Shown piece after piece: positions 31,580 to 44,022 of a stretch of 44,189 bases of DNA. Where the stretch lies: positions 1 to 44,189 of IMG/VR virus record IMGVR_UViG_3300043436_005163, one strand, 5' to 3'. Position 1 is the stretch's first letter. Every line of letters begins with the position of its first letter. The notes under the pieces were generated by a model that made no database searches, was not told the DNA's origin, and saw only the letters and a program-made list of their open reading frames with translations. Source of the stretch: a virus. Position numbers and translations under genes: made by a program.

Positions 31580-34381
31580 TTAGGTTTTAATCCAAGGAGT
31601 GTATCCTACTGGAGCCTCTATAGGAGTAAGTACATGGTAAGTTTTAGGGATAGATTTGCTGTTTTTAGCCATGTAAAGTGACTGGTTTGATCCTCCTGCG
31701 ATAATCCAAGAGTTATTCCCATACGCTACCCTAGAAACAGGCTCAAGTGTGTCCGCGCCTGCGTACGAGTATACCTGTGTTGTCCAGTTTATTCCATCTA
31801 AAGACGTTCTTACTCCTCCATTTAAGCTTACCAAAATAAATATTCCATCTCCGTAGGCTATTGAAGAAATACCTAACGTTATAGGAATGTTAGAGTTTTG
31901 CGTGTTCCACGTCACACCGTTATCCGTTGAGGTCCTTAGCGCTCCTCCTGCACCTCCTGCGGCCCACACACCATTTCCATATGCAACCGAGCTAATCGCA
32001 CTGGTTCCAAACTGTGAAGTTTGCGTATTCCAGTTAAGCGCGTCAGTTGAAGTTCTTAACGTTCCACTAGCACCCACCGCAATGAAAGTTCCATTTCCAT
32101 AAGCAACTGCACATATAGTACTTGAACCAAATTGTGACGTCTGCGTATTCCAGTTAAGCGCGTCAGTCGAGGAGTGCAGCATACCTTGTATTCCTACAGC
32201 AACCCATACTCCATTTCCATACGCGACTGACTGGACAGCTGATGTGCCAAAGTTAGGTCCATAAGATCTCCAGTTTATAGTGTCAGTTGAGGAGCGCAGT
32301 TTTCCACTCGCACCTGCCGCAACAAAAATTCCATTTCCATATGCAACCGAGTTAATCCCACTTGTTCCAAACTCTGAAGTTTGTGTATTCCAGTTTATAG
32401 TGTCAGTTGAGGTCCGCAGCGTTCCCCCCGCGCCTCCCAAGACCCACGTTCCGTTTGCATACGCAACGGCTACGATCGAACTTGTTCCAAACTGTGACGT
32501 TTGCGTGTTCCAGGTCACACCGCCGTTTGTTGAAGTTCTTAACGTTCCTGCGCTTCCTCCCGCAACCCACGTGCCGTTACCATACGCAACAGCACTAATT
32601 CCACTTGAACCGCCAAACTCTGAAGTTTGCGTATTCCAGTTAAGCGTGTCAGTTGAGGTCCGCAGTGTTCCTGCAAATCCTGTCGCTACCCACACACCAC
32701 CTCCATACCCAACTGCATCGATAGTAAGAGTACTTCCAAAATTAGTACCGTATCCTATCCAAGTTATAGCATTGTTAGTTGATGTTCTTGTAGTTCCACC
32801 ACTTCCTCCAAGTAACCAAGTTCCATTTCCGTACGCAACACCAAGAATATCACTTGTACCAAAGTTAGGAGTCTGAGTATTCCATGTTACACCGTTATCA
32901 GTTGAGGTCCGTAGTCCTCCAGAAAAAGACGCTGCAGTCCACACACCATTACCATAAGAAACGGCGTTTAAACTACTTGTAGTATTAGAAGTACGCGTGG
33001 TCCACGTAACACCATCAGGTGAAGTTCTTATCGCTCCTCCTGCTCCTGTCGCTATAAAGACACCATTACCATAAGAAACGGCGTTTAAACTACTTGTAGT
33101 ATTAGAAGTACGCGTGGTCCACGTAACACCGTTATTCGTTGAAGTTCTTATCGCTCCTCCTGCTCCTCCCACTACAAAGACACCATTACCATATGCAACA
33201 GAGCGAATATCACTGGTTCCAAACGTTGACGTCTGCGTATTCCACGTCACACCGTTATTCGTTGAATTTCTTAACGCTCCACCCGCACCCACCGCTACCC
33301 ACGTGCCGTTGCCATACGCAATTGCACTAATTATACTAGTTCCAAACTGTGAAGTTTGCGTATTCCAGTTAAGCGTGTCAGTTGAGGTCCGCAGCGTTCC
33401 CCCTGCGCCTCCTACAACCCATACTCCATTTCCATACGCGACTGCATAAATAATACTTGAACCAAATTGTGACGTCTGCGTATTCCAGTTAAGCGCGTCA
33501 GTTGAAGTTCTTAACGTTCCACTCGCACCTCCAGCTACCCAGACACCGTTGCCGTACGCAACCGCAGATATGGCAGTTGCACCAAACTGATTTCCATGAG
33601 CGTTCCAAACAGTTATGTTTGTTGAAGTTCTTAACGTTCCTGCTTGTCCTCCAGCTACCCACGTGCCGTTTCCATACGTGATAGCACGAATTCCAGTTGT
33701 TCCAAACTGTGACGTTTGCGTGTTCCAGTTTATTGCATCAGTAGACGTTCTTAATACCGCCGAGTCTCCTCCCACTACAAAAACTCCATTACCATAGGCA
33801 ACTGAAGAAATTGAAGTTCCACCGAACTGTGAAGTTTGCGTATTCCACGTCACACCGTTATCCGTTGAGGTCCTTAGCGCTCCTCCTGCGCCTACCGCAA
33901 CATAAATTCCATTACCATAGGCAGTTGAAAAAATAGTACTTGAACCAAAATTAACTCCGTAATTAATCCAGTTTACCGCATTATCTAGTGATGTTTTTGC
34001 ATTTCCTCCGTCTCCCACCAAAAGCCAAGCTCCATTACCATATGCAGCAGAACAAATTCCATTTGCACCGAACTGTGAAGTTTGCGTATTCCACGTCACA
34101 CCGTTATCCGTTGAGGTCCTTAGCGCTCCTCCTGCACCTGCTGCTATATATGTCCCATTACCATAAGCAACAGAATTAATAATACTTAAGCCAATAGTAT
34201 GATTAACTGAAGACCAAGTAGAGTAATAAGGAATTATTTTACCAAGTCTAGAATTTGAGTTAATAGTTTGAGTAGTACTTAAATTTAACCAGCCTGGTCC
34301 TGGTGAACCTAATGAACTTTTTCTATATATAACACTACCAGTCTTGTACACTACTTCTTTTTTAGAATCTTGATTATTCAT
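31580..34381 (-). CDS. giant Asp-box beta-propeller protein with 21 blades (probable tail fibre)
   Basis: This protein is 933 residues from ATG 34381, which forms an ATGA overlap with the preceding stop. An ATG at 34396 would add five residues. A head of about 65 residues (YKTGSVIYRKSSLGSPGPGWLNL) is followed by 21 copies of a 40-residue unit of the type YGNG.WVAGG..GTLRTSTDNGVTWNTQTSQFG. The S-T-D-x-G-x-T-W element is the Asp-box (BNR) of sialidase-like propellers. Twenty-one blades equal three seven-bladed propellers. The last unit differs (YGNNSWIIAGG). The C-terminus ends in GYTPWIKT. No sialidase catalytic residues can be identified. It probably binds a surface glycan or receptor. Confidence 0.82.
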   Translation of the reverse strand: MNNQDSKKEVVYKTGSVIYRKSSLGSPGPGWLNLSTTQTINSNSRLGKIIPYYSTWSSVNHTIGLSIINSVAYGNGTYIAAGAGGALRTSTDNGVTWNTQTSQFGANGICSAAYGNGAWLLVGDGGNAKTSLDNAVNWINYGVNFGSSTIFSTAYGNGIYVAVGAGGALRTSTDNGVTWNTQTSQFGGTSISSVAYGNGVFVVGGDSAVLRTSTDAINWNTQTSQFGTTGIRAITYGNGTWVAGGQAGTLRTSTNITVWNAHGNQFGATAISAVAYGNGVWVAGGASGTLRTSTDALNWNTQTSQFGSSIIYAVAYGNGVWVVGGAGGTLRTSTDTLNWNTQTSQFGTSIISAIAYGNGTWVAVGAGGALRNSTNNGVTWNTQTSTFGTSDIRSVAYGNGVFVVGGAGGAIRTSTNNGVTWTTRTSNTTSSLNAVSYGNGVFIATGAGGAIRTSPDGVTWTTRTSNTTSSLNAVSYGNGVWTAASFSGGLRTSTDNGVTWNTQTPNFGTSDILGVAYGNGTWLLGGSGGTTRTSTNNAITWIGYGTNFGSTLTIDAVGYGGGVWVATGFAGTLRTSTDTLNWNTQTSEFGGSSGISAVAYGNGTWVAGGSAGTLRTSTNGGVTWNTQTSQFGTSSIVAVAYANGTWVLGGAGGTLRTSTDTINWNTQTSEFGTSGINSVAYGNGIFVAAGASGKLRSSTDTINWRSYGPNFGTSAVQSVAYGNGVWVAVGIQGMLHSSTDALNWNTQTSQFGSSTICAVAYGNGTFIAVGASGTLRTSTDALNWNTQTSQFGTSAISSVAYGNGVWAAGGAGGALRTSTDNGVTWNTQNSNIPITLGISSIAYGDGIFILVSLNGGVRTSLDGINWTTQVYSYAGADTLEPVSRVAYGNNSWIIAGGSNQSLYMAKNSKSIPKTYHVLTPIEAPVGYTPWIKT
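31680..34175 (-). repeat. array of 21 units of about 120 bp
   Basis: Tandem, imperfect 120-bp units encode the blades of the 933-residue protein. The coding phase is kept throughout. Several units are nearly identical at DNA level with units in the neighbouring genes: for example, 32220-32263 is identical to 37144-37187 and 33200-33265 to 35814-35879. Limits are approximate. Confidence 0.85.
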
Positions 34382-35442
34382 TTTATTTTCATCCATCCAT
34401 ATACACCATTACCGAGATATGTATTAGGTGTTTTAAAAGTAGTTAATATTTTTGTTGTTGCAATTACGCCCAGTCCAACTACAACCCATGCATTATTACC
34501 ATAAGCTGCATCGTAAACTATCGAATTTATATTATTTAATGATATCTGCGTATTCCAGTTAAGTGCATCCGTAGAAATCATAATTCCTTGACTGTTTATT
34601 CCTCCTAATAACCACTTATTATCTGCGTATGTTAAAGCATAACTGGCTATTTGTCCTGATGTATACGTTTTTGGGATAGACCAGTTTATAAGGTTAGTAG
34701 AAGTTTGTATAGTATCATCTGCGTTAATTGAAGCTACTGCCCAAATTCCATTTCCATACGCTATTTTAGAAATTCCTGTTACTAAATAGTTTAAAGTTGT
34801 TTGCGTGTTCCACGTCACACCGTTATCAGTTGAGGTACGTAATCCTCCACCTACACCTCCAAAAACCCACGTGCCGTTTCCGTAGGCAACAGAGCATATA
34901 GTTGCGCTGTAATTAGATGTCTGTGTTGTCCACGTCACACCGTTATCCGTTGATGTTCTTACACTTGCTGAACTACCGACAGCAATCCACGCGCCATTAC
35001 CATACGCAACAGCACATATGGCTGTAAAAAATGTAGAAGTTCGCGTAGTCCATGTAATACCATTTTCTGATGTTCTTAAAGCTGTACCCGCGCCTACAGC
35101 AACGAAAGTTCCATTTCCATAAGCAATTGAAAAAATAGTACTTGAACCAAACTGTGAAGTTTGCGTATTCCAGTTAAGTTCATCTGTTGACGTACGCAGT
35201 ACTCCTGATGCACCTCCAGCTACCCAGACACCGTTGCCGTACGCAACCGCACATATATTTAGTCCACTTCCATCATTTAAAAATTTTAAATTTGCTAAAG
35301 AAGAATTAGAAAGTTTATTAGAAAAATTACTATCAACTTTAACTACGCTTCCATCAAGTTTTACCCATGAACTTCCTGGTGAGTCAATACCAAATACTAT
35401 TTCACCTGTATCATAGTAGTTTTTTCTTATATTTTTATTCAT
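34378..35442 (-). CDS. Asp-box beta-propeller protein with 7 blades (probable tail fibre)
   Basis: This 354-residue protein starts at ATG 35442, which overlaps the previous stop as ATGA; an alternative ATG at 35451 adds three residues. A head of about 60 residues (YYDTGEIVFGIDSPGSSWVKLDG) resembles that of the 21-blade protein. Seven 40-residue units follow, each with Y(G/A)(N/D)(G/N).W and usually an Asp-box (STDNGVTW, STDELNW). Seven units make exactly one propeller. The seventh has YGNNAW in place of YGNG.W. The C-terminus ends in YGWMKIK. This is the simplest member of the family and a natural choice for structural work. Confidence 0.82.
   Translation of the reverse strand: MNKNIRKNYYDTGEIVFGIDSPGSSWVKLDGSVVKVDSNFSNKLSNSSLANLKFLNDGSGLNICAVAYGNGVWVAGGASGVLRTSTDELNWNTQTSQFGSSTIFSIAYGNGTFVAVGAGTALRTSENGITWTTRTSTFFTAICAVAYGNGAWIAVGSSASVRTSTDNGVTWTTQTSNYSATICSVAYGNGTWVFGGVGGGLRTSTDNGVTWNTQTTLNYLVTGISKIAYGNGIWAVASINADDTIQTSTNLINWSIPKTYTSGQIASYALTYADNKWLLGGINSQGIMISTDALNWNTQISLNNINSIVYDAAYGNNAWVVVGLGVIATTKILTTFKTPNTYLGNGVYGWMKIK
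34430..35255 (-). repeat. array of 7 units of about 120 bp
   Basis: Seven imperfect 120-bp units encode the single propeller of the 354-residue protein. This array is the least homogeneous of the three at DNA level, though the first two units share long runs with the other genes. Limits are approximate. Confidence 0.8.
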
Positions 35443-38400
35443 TGTGTCCATCCAACAATAGATAGATTTGGGTCTATAGGTTGATTATAGCCCACTAATA
35501 AGTCAGATCTGTACAAGTGCCCTTGAGTAAGTGCTACCCATGTATTATTTCCATAGGCAACTGCGTTAAAGCTGCTTGAGCCAGTATAATGTTGTGTATT
35601 CCATGTCACACCGTTATCCGTTGATGTTCTTATCTTATTGACAGGCTCAGCACTACTTACAATTGTCCATAAGCCATCTCCATAGGCAACTGATTGAACT
35701 TTACCATTTTTAAATCCTGATTCTCTAGTTGTCCAATTAACTGCATCACTTGAAATACTAATTGTACCAAATGTATCTCCTCCTGCTATCCACACGCCAT
35801 TTCCATATGCAATAGAGCGAATATCACTGGTTCCAAACGTTGACGTCTGCGTATTCCACGTCACACCGTTATTCGTTGAGGTCCGCAGTGTTCCACCTGC
35901 GCCTACCGCTGTCCACGTGCCGTTACCATATGCAACAGAGCGAATTATACTAGATCCAAACTGTGATGTTTGTTGCGTCCAGACTATTAGATCAGTTGAA
36001 GTTTTTAAAGTTCCACCATCACCAGCTGCTACGTACACTCCATTGCCGTAGGCAGAAGACTGAATAGTAGAAGATCCAAATTGAATTCCATAAGCATACC
36101 AATTGAGTGCATCAGTAGATGTTCTTAACGCTCCACCCGCACCTGCTGCAGCAAAAATTCCATTTCCATATGCAACCGAGCTAATCGCACTGGTTCCAAA
36201 CTGTGAAGTTTGCGTATTCCAGTTAAGCGCGTCAGTTGAAGTTCTTAACGTTCCACTCGCACCTCCAGCAACCCAAATTCCATTACTATAAGTAATTGAC
36301 TGGATTACAGCTCCACCAAACTGTGAAGTTTGCGTATTCCATGTTATCGCATTATCAGTTGAGGTCCGCAGCGTTCCCCCCGCGCCTCCCAAGACCCACG
36401 TTCCGTTTGCATACGCAACAGCACTAATTCCACTTGATCCAAAGTTAGAAGTTCGTGTGGTCCAAAAAATTGAGTCAGTAGAAGAAAAAAGTTGACCAGA
36501 GCTGTTACCAGCTAAAAATATTCCATTACCATAAGATACAACGCATGTACTAGGAGAAGAAGAAAAATTTGAACCATGAGTGTACCAGTCTATAGCGTTA
36601 CTTGAAATTCGCGTTGCAAAGTTAGCAGAAATTATAAATATACCATTTCCATAAGCAGATGCTGTTATGGTGCTACTACCTAATGGAGATGTTCTGGTAA
36701 CCCATGTTAGTCCATCAGTAGAAGTTCTATAATTTCCACTAGACGCAGCAAGAAAAAATATTCCATTACCATAAAGTAAAGAGTTAATATTGTTAGCACC
36801 GTAGTTAGATGCCTGCGTAGTCCACGTAACACCGTTATCCGTTGATGTTCTTATGCTGTTAGTTCCACCACTGGTAAATCCTCCTGCTACCCATGTGTTA
36901 TTACCATAGGCAACTTTATCCAAACTACTTGTAGTATTAGAAGTACGCGTGGTCCACGTAACACCATCAGGTGAAGTTCTTATCGCTCCACCTATACCCA
37001 CCGCAACAAAAATTCCATTTCCATATGCAACCGAGCTAATCCCACTTGAACCAAATTGTGACGTTTGCGTATTCCAGTTAAGCGCGTCAGTTGAAGTTCT
37101 TAACGTTCCACTCGCACCTCCAGCTACCCAGACACCGTTGCCGTACGCGACTGACTGGACAGCTGATGTGCCAAAGTTAGGTCCATATTGATACCACGTC
37201 ACACCGTTATCCGTTGACGTTCTCATCATACCACTAGGTCCAGCAGCTACGAATAAACCGTTACCATATCCGATAGAGCTAATCACACTTGTACCAAAAC
37301 CAGTCTGTGTTGTCCACGTCACACCGTTATCCGTTGATGTTCTTATCATTCCTCCATTTCCTCCAGCTGCCCACGTGCCGTTGCCGTACGCGACTGACTG
37401 GATTGCAGTTGTAGTATTAGAAGTACGCGTGGTCCACGTAACACCATCAGGTGAAGTTCTTATCGCTCCTCCTGCTCCTCCTGCTATAAAGACACCATTT
37501 CCATATGCAACCGAGCTAATCGCACTGGTTCCAAACGTTGACGTCTGCGTGTTCCAGGTCACACCGCCGTTTGTTGAAGTTCTTAACGTTCCTGCTTGTC
37601 CTCCAGCTACCCAAGTGCCGTTTCCATATGCAATAGCGTTGATTCCAGTTGTTCCAAACTGTGAAGTTTGTGTATTCCAGATCACACCGTTATCCGTTGA
37701 GGTCCGCAGTGTTCCACCTGCGCCTACCGCTGTCCACGTGCCATTCCCATACGCAACCGCACATATAGTACTTGAACCAAAGTTAGAGGTCTGCAGTGTC
37801 CATGAAATTCCATCAACAGAGGTTCTTATTGAAGTTCCTGAAGTTGCCACCCAGACGCTGTTTCCAAAGGCAGAATATGTTACTCCACTTGGATTATGTC
37901 TTCTTTGCCAGTAAATTGAATCACTTGACGATATTAAGGCACTTGAAGTTCCAGCTACCCACGTGCCGCTACCGTATGCAACAGCGGATAAAGCTGCAGA
38001 CGAGCCTAAGTCTATGGTTCCGTTATTTCTCCAAGTAGTACCATCATCAGTTGACGCTTGTATCACTCCACCCGTAATTGCAGCAACAAAAGTTCCATTA
38101 CCAAAACTTAATTGAATAGCTTGCTGCCCATTTAATCCAGCACTTTGCGTATCAGTCCAAGTAGCACCGTTGTCTGTTGATATAACGTATTGTCTATCAC
38201 CTGTGCCTGCATGTGAAACTAGCCAAACTCCATTTCCATATGCAATACTACATATACCTGTTCTATCTACTCCAACTAAATTCCAGTTTTGTGCACTATC
38301 TGTTGAGGTCCGCAGAGCTCCGGCACTGTACCCTGCTATCCACACGCCATTTCCATACGCAACTGAATGAATAGTAGATGAGCCAGAACCAAGTTCTTTC

Positions 38401-39947
38401 CATTTTACAAGATTTCCAGTTGATATAGCCATAACACCTGAAGTTCCACCTACAACCCACAGTCCATTTCCATATGCAATTGATTGTAAACCACTTGAAC
38501 CTGAAAGTTTTATCGGAGGCATCGTTGAAACCCAGGTAACAGCGTTTGTAGATGTGCGCATAGATGGAGCGGAGCCTCCTAGCACAGCAAAAGTTCCATT
38601 TCCATACGTAATAGATGTAAAAGTAGTTGTAGAAAAAGAGTTAGATGAAACCCACACTACGCCTGGGTTAGTTGATGATGAAATTGTACCTCCGTCTCCC
38701 GCCGCAACAAAAATTCCATTACCATACGCAATTGAAATGATACCGCTTGAACCAAACTGTGACGTTTGCGTGTTCCAGTTTATTGCATCAGTAGACGTTC
38801 TTAACGTTCCTGCGCTTCCTCCTGCAACCCAGACACCGTTGCCGTACGCAACGGCTGCAATAGCAGTTGCACCAAACTGTGAAGTTTGCGTGTTCCATGT
38901 TAGTGCATCAGTAGACGTTCTTAACGTTCCTGCGCTTCCTACCGCAGCAAAAATTCCATTTCCATATGCAATGGATTGAATTAAAGTTGAACCAAACTGT
39001 GACGTTTGCGTGTTCCAGTTTATTGCATCAGTAGACGTTCTTAACGTTCCTGCGCTTCCTACCGCAGCAAAAATTCCATTTCCATATGCAACCGAGAAAA
39101 TAGTAGTTGAACCAAACTGTGAAGTTTGCGTGTTCCATGTTAGTGCATCAGTAGACGTTCTTAACGTTCCACTTGCACCCACCGCGACCCACGTGCCGTT
39201 TCCGTATGCAATTGAAGTTATGGCAGTTGTGCCAAAGTTAGATCCGTATCCTCTCCACGTCACACCACTATCAGTAGATGTTCTTACTGCTCCACTATTA
39301 CCTCCTGCAACCCAGATACCATTACCGTAAAAAATAGAGTTTAAAGTACTTGTATTTGAAGTAGTTGGTTGACTCCATGTGTATAAATTATCTGAGCGTA
39401 ACAGTATTCCAAGTACACCTGTCGCTACCCACACACCATTTCCATACGCGACTGCATGAATACCTGAAGAAGTATTAGTTCCAATTGCACTCCATGTAGT
39501 CTCTACAGTTGATACTCTAAAGAATCCAGAAGCACCTGCCGCTACAAAAACGCCATTTCCATATGAAAGTGTATTAATGTTATTAGCGGTAGAAGTATAA
39601 GATGATGGAACATTCCATACTGTCCCACCGTTAGTTGATATGAATAAACTTCCTTGTCCCCCACCAGCTACCCACACTCCGTTTCCATATGTAACAGAAG
39701 ATAGTACTTGAGTCTTACTTATTGTTTCTCTAGCCCAAAGCTGGCCTGTTGCTACAGAAGACTTACTTGATCTTTTACTAAAAGTATATGACTCATCAAC
39801 AGAAGACAATGAAAAATCCTCGGGTTCAAATCCTTTAAGAAAAAAGCGTAAATAACCTTGTCTTTCATTCTGTAAAGTTGTAGGGTTATACTCACCGTTA
39901 ACTATTTCGGTGTTATTATTAAATCCATCTTCCCTACCATAATTCAT
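35439..39947 (-). CDS. giant Asp-box beta-propeller protein with 35 blades (probable tail fibre)
   Basis: This 1502-residue protein has a head of about 80 residues (including YLRFFLKGFEPEDFSLSS), which differs from the other two heads. It is followed by 35 units of about 40 residues with YGNG.(W/F)VA.G and Asp-box S-T-D-x-G-x-T-W. Thirty-five equals five propellers of seven blades. Units 5-8, 17-23 and 28-32 are especially alike, and a central part (units 9-16, 24-27) is more diverged. The last unit has YGNNTWVAL, and the protein ends in IVGWTQ. The ribosome site AAGGAGT precedes ATG 39947 by about 6 bases. Internal near-identity at DNA level suggests growth by recombination. Confidence 0.84.
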   Translation of the reverse strand: MNYGREDGFNNNTEIVNGEYNPTTLQNERQGYLRFFLKGFEPEDFSLSSVDESYTFSKRSSKSSVATGQLWARETISKTQVLSSVTYGNGVWVAGGGQGSLFISTNGGTVWNVPSSYTSTANNINTLSYGNGVFVAAGASGFFRVSTVETTWSAIGTNTSSGIHAVAYGNGVWVATGVLGILLRSDNLYTWSQPTTSNTSTLNSIFYGNGIWVAGGNSGAVRTSTDSGVTWRGYGSNFGTTAITSIAYGNGTWVAVGASGTLRTSTDALTWNTQTSQFGSTTIFSVAYGNGIFAAVGSAGTLRTSTDAINWNTQTSQFGSTLIQSIAYGNGIFAAVGSAGTLRTSTDALTWNTQTSQFGATAIAAVAYGNGVWVAGGSAGTLRTSTDAINWNTQTSQFGSSGIISIAYGNGIFVAAGDGGTISSSTNPGVVWVSSNSFSTTTFTSITYGNGTFAVLGGSAPSMRTSTNAVTWVSTMPPIKLSGSSGLQSIAYGNGLWVVGGTSGVMAISTGNLVKWKELGSGSSTIHSVAYGNGVWIAGYSAGALRTSTDSAQNWNLVGVDRTGICSIAYGNGVWLVSHAGTGDRQYVISTDNGATWTDTQSAGLNGQQAIQLSFGNGTFVAAITGGVIQASTDDGTTWRNNGTIDLGSSAALSAVAYGSGTWVAGTSSALISSSDSIYWQRRHNPSGVTYSAFGNSVWVATSGTSIRTSVDGISWTLQTSNFGSSTICAVAYGNGTWTAVGAGGTLRTSTDNGVIWNTQTSQFGTTGINAIAYGNGTWVAGGQAGTLRTSTNGGVTWNTQTSTFGTSAISSVAYGNGVFIAGGAGGAIRTSPDGVTWTTRTSNTTTAIQSVAYGNGTWAAGGNGGMIRTSTDNGVTWTTQTGFGTSVISSIGYGNGLFVAAGPSGMMRTSTDNGVTWYQYGPNFGTSAVQSVAYGNGVWVAGGASGTLRTSTDALNWNTQTSQFGSSGISSVAYGNGIFVAVGIGGAIRTSPDGVTWTTRTSNTTSSLDKVAYGNNTWVAGGFTSGGTNSIRTSTDNGVTWTTQASNYGANNINSLLYGNGIFFLAASSGNYRTSTDGLTWVTRTSPLGSSTITASAYGNGIFIISANFATRISSNAIDWYTHGSNFSSSPSTCVVSYGNGIFLAGNSSGQLFSSTDSIFWTTRTSNFGSSGISAVAYANGTWVLGGAGGTLRTSTDNAITWNTQTSQFGGAVIQSITYSNGIWVAGGASGTLRTSTDALNWNTQTSQFGTSAISSVAYGNGIFAAAGAGGALRTSTDALNWYAYGIQFGSSTIQSSAYGNGVYVAAGDGGTLKTSTDLIVWTQQTSQFGSSIIRSVAYGNGTWTAVGAGGTLRTSTNNGVTWNTQTSTFGTSDIRSIAYGNGVWIAGGDTFGTISISSDAVNWTTRESGFKNGKVQSVAYGDGLWTIVSSAEPVNKIRTSTDNGVTWNTQHYTGSSSFNAVAYGNNTWVALTQGHLYRSDLLVGYNQPIDPNLSIVGWTQ
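35510..39700 (-). repeat. array of 35 units of about 120 bp, with a 240-bp higher-order repeat
   Basis: Thirty-five imperfect 120-bp units are present. Within them a two-unit block at 38760-38999 recurs at 39000-39239: bases 38761-38820 and 39001-39060 are identical over 60 bases, and 38881-38930 equals 39121-39170. This pattern shows a recent tandem duplication. Limits are approximate. Confidence 0.85.
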
Positions 39948-39966
39948 TAAAAGACTCCTTTATAGA

Positions 39967-40347
39967 TTAAAAGTCTCCACCAAAAGCTATAACGTTAAAA
40001 GATTCTGAATTATTAGTTGTTGCTCTAAGTGAATGCCCAGAAGGTAACATAAAATTATTATAGGTAGATGTGGATGAAAACACAGCTTGAGTAGTAGATG
40101 GAGTAACAGCAGTCACCATAACTTCTTGAAGTAAATAGTATGTTGAACCAGTGTATACCCATAGACGTACTACTCCCGCGGTTGTAGTTCCCGTCGAGAC
40201 GATGTTGATCTCGTCGATGCGTGAGCCGCTTGCTCCTGCGGTGAACACGGTACCTACGTTGGTAGGTGAGGTACGCGAAGTGTCGGCTGTTGCAATATTA
40301 GCTGCCGAGACGCGAACAGTCGCGGCAAAATTTGGTGCTGCTGCCAT
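39967..40347 (-). CDS. small conserved phage structural protein (126 aa)
   Basis: This 126-residue protein is rich in Thr, Ala and Ser and looks all-beta (MAAAPNFAATVRVSAANI...FTAGASGSRIDEINIVSTGTTTAGVVRLWVYTGSTYYLLQEV...FNVIAFGGDF). From memory, the pattern FTAGASGSRI...TTTAG.VRL...FNVIAFGGDF occurs in many phages and prophages next to tail-fibre genes, with no fixed function. The ribosome site AAGGAAAAAT lies directly upstream. Codon use is more GC-rich than in its neighbours. It could be a fibre accessory or decoration protein. Confidence 0.7.
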   Translation of the reverse strand: MAAAPNFAATVRVSAANIATADTSRTSPTNVGTVFTAGASGSRIDEINIVSTGTTTAGVVRLWVYTGSTYYLLQEVMVTAVTPSTTQAVFSSTSTYNNFMLPSGHSLRATTNNSESFNVIAFGGDF

Positions 40348-40372
40348 TTTTTATTTTTCCTTTTCTGTTAGT

Positions 40373-41665
<1,293 letters not shown>

Positions 41666-41724
41666 ATTACTCTCTTACTTCAGCAAAAGGATGGCACTAC
41701 TATACTACAAATTTGAACTTTCTA

Positions 41725-41765
41725 TATAAAAAAACTGCCCACCTTCGTGAAAAGATGGGCAGTTT
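41725..41765 (-). terminator. intrinsic terminator after the 712-residue fibre gene
   Basis: On the minus strand a 14-bp stem (41752-41765 with 41732-41745, one G-U pair) around a 6-base loop is followed by seven T residues. It lies 16 bases after the stop of the 712-residue collagen-like gene, so it limits read-through into the second fibre gene. Confidence 0.9.
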
Positions 41766-41781
41766 CTACCTAATATTTAGG

Positions 41782-43929
<2,148 letters not shown>

Positions 43930-43963
43930 TCATTTCACTCGAGTGGGATGATTCCCAAAGCCA

Positions 43964-43969
43964 ATTTTA
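43964..43969 (-). promoter_or_regulatory. possible -10 promoter element of the fibre operon
   Basis: On the minus strand TAAAAT would start transcription about 36 bases before the ATG at 43920. A TTAATC hexamer 17 bases upstream is a poor -35 match. The placement between the two structural genes is reasonable. Confidence 0.35.
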
Positions 43970-44022
43970 CCCTAAATAAAAAAGGTGATTAAAATAAAAT
44001 TAAACTCTAAATTCTTATTAAA

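Noticed and set aside
31887-39330. Many long plus-strand open frames opposite the propeller genes (for example 32280-32876, 37375-37914, 38554-38979)
   Set aside because: They are mirror images of the repeat coding units: the same Val/Pro/Ala-rich peptide returns every 40 residues, there are no ribosome sites, and real repeat motifs are on the minus strand.
31680-39700. Regular repeats that could suggest a CRISPR array
   Set aside because: The period is 120 bp in coding phase with gradual divergence, not short identical repeats with unique spacers; no cas1 or cas2 gene is present.
34378-39947. Sialidase or endoglycosidase activity of the propeller proteins
   Set aside because: Asp-boxes are structural. 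I could not find the Arg triad, Tyr/Glu pair or any single diverged catalytic blade, so a binding role is better supported than an enzymatic one.
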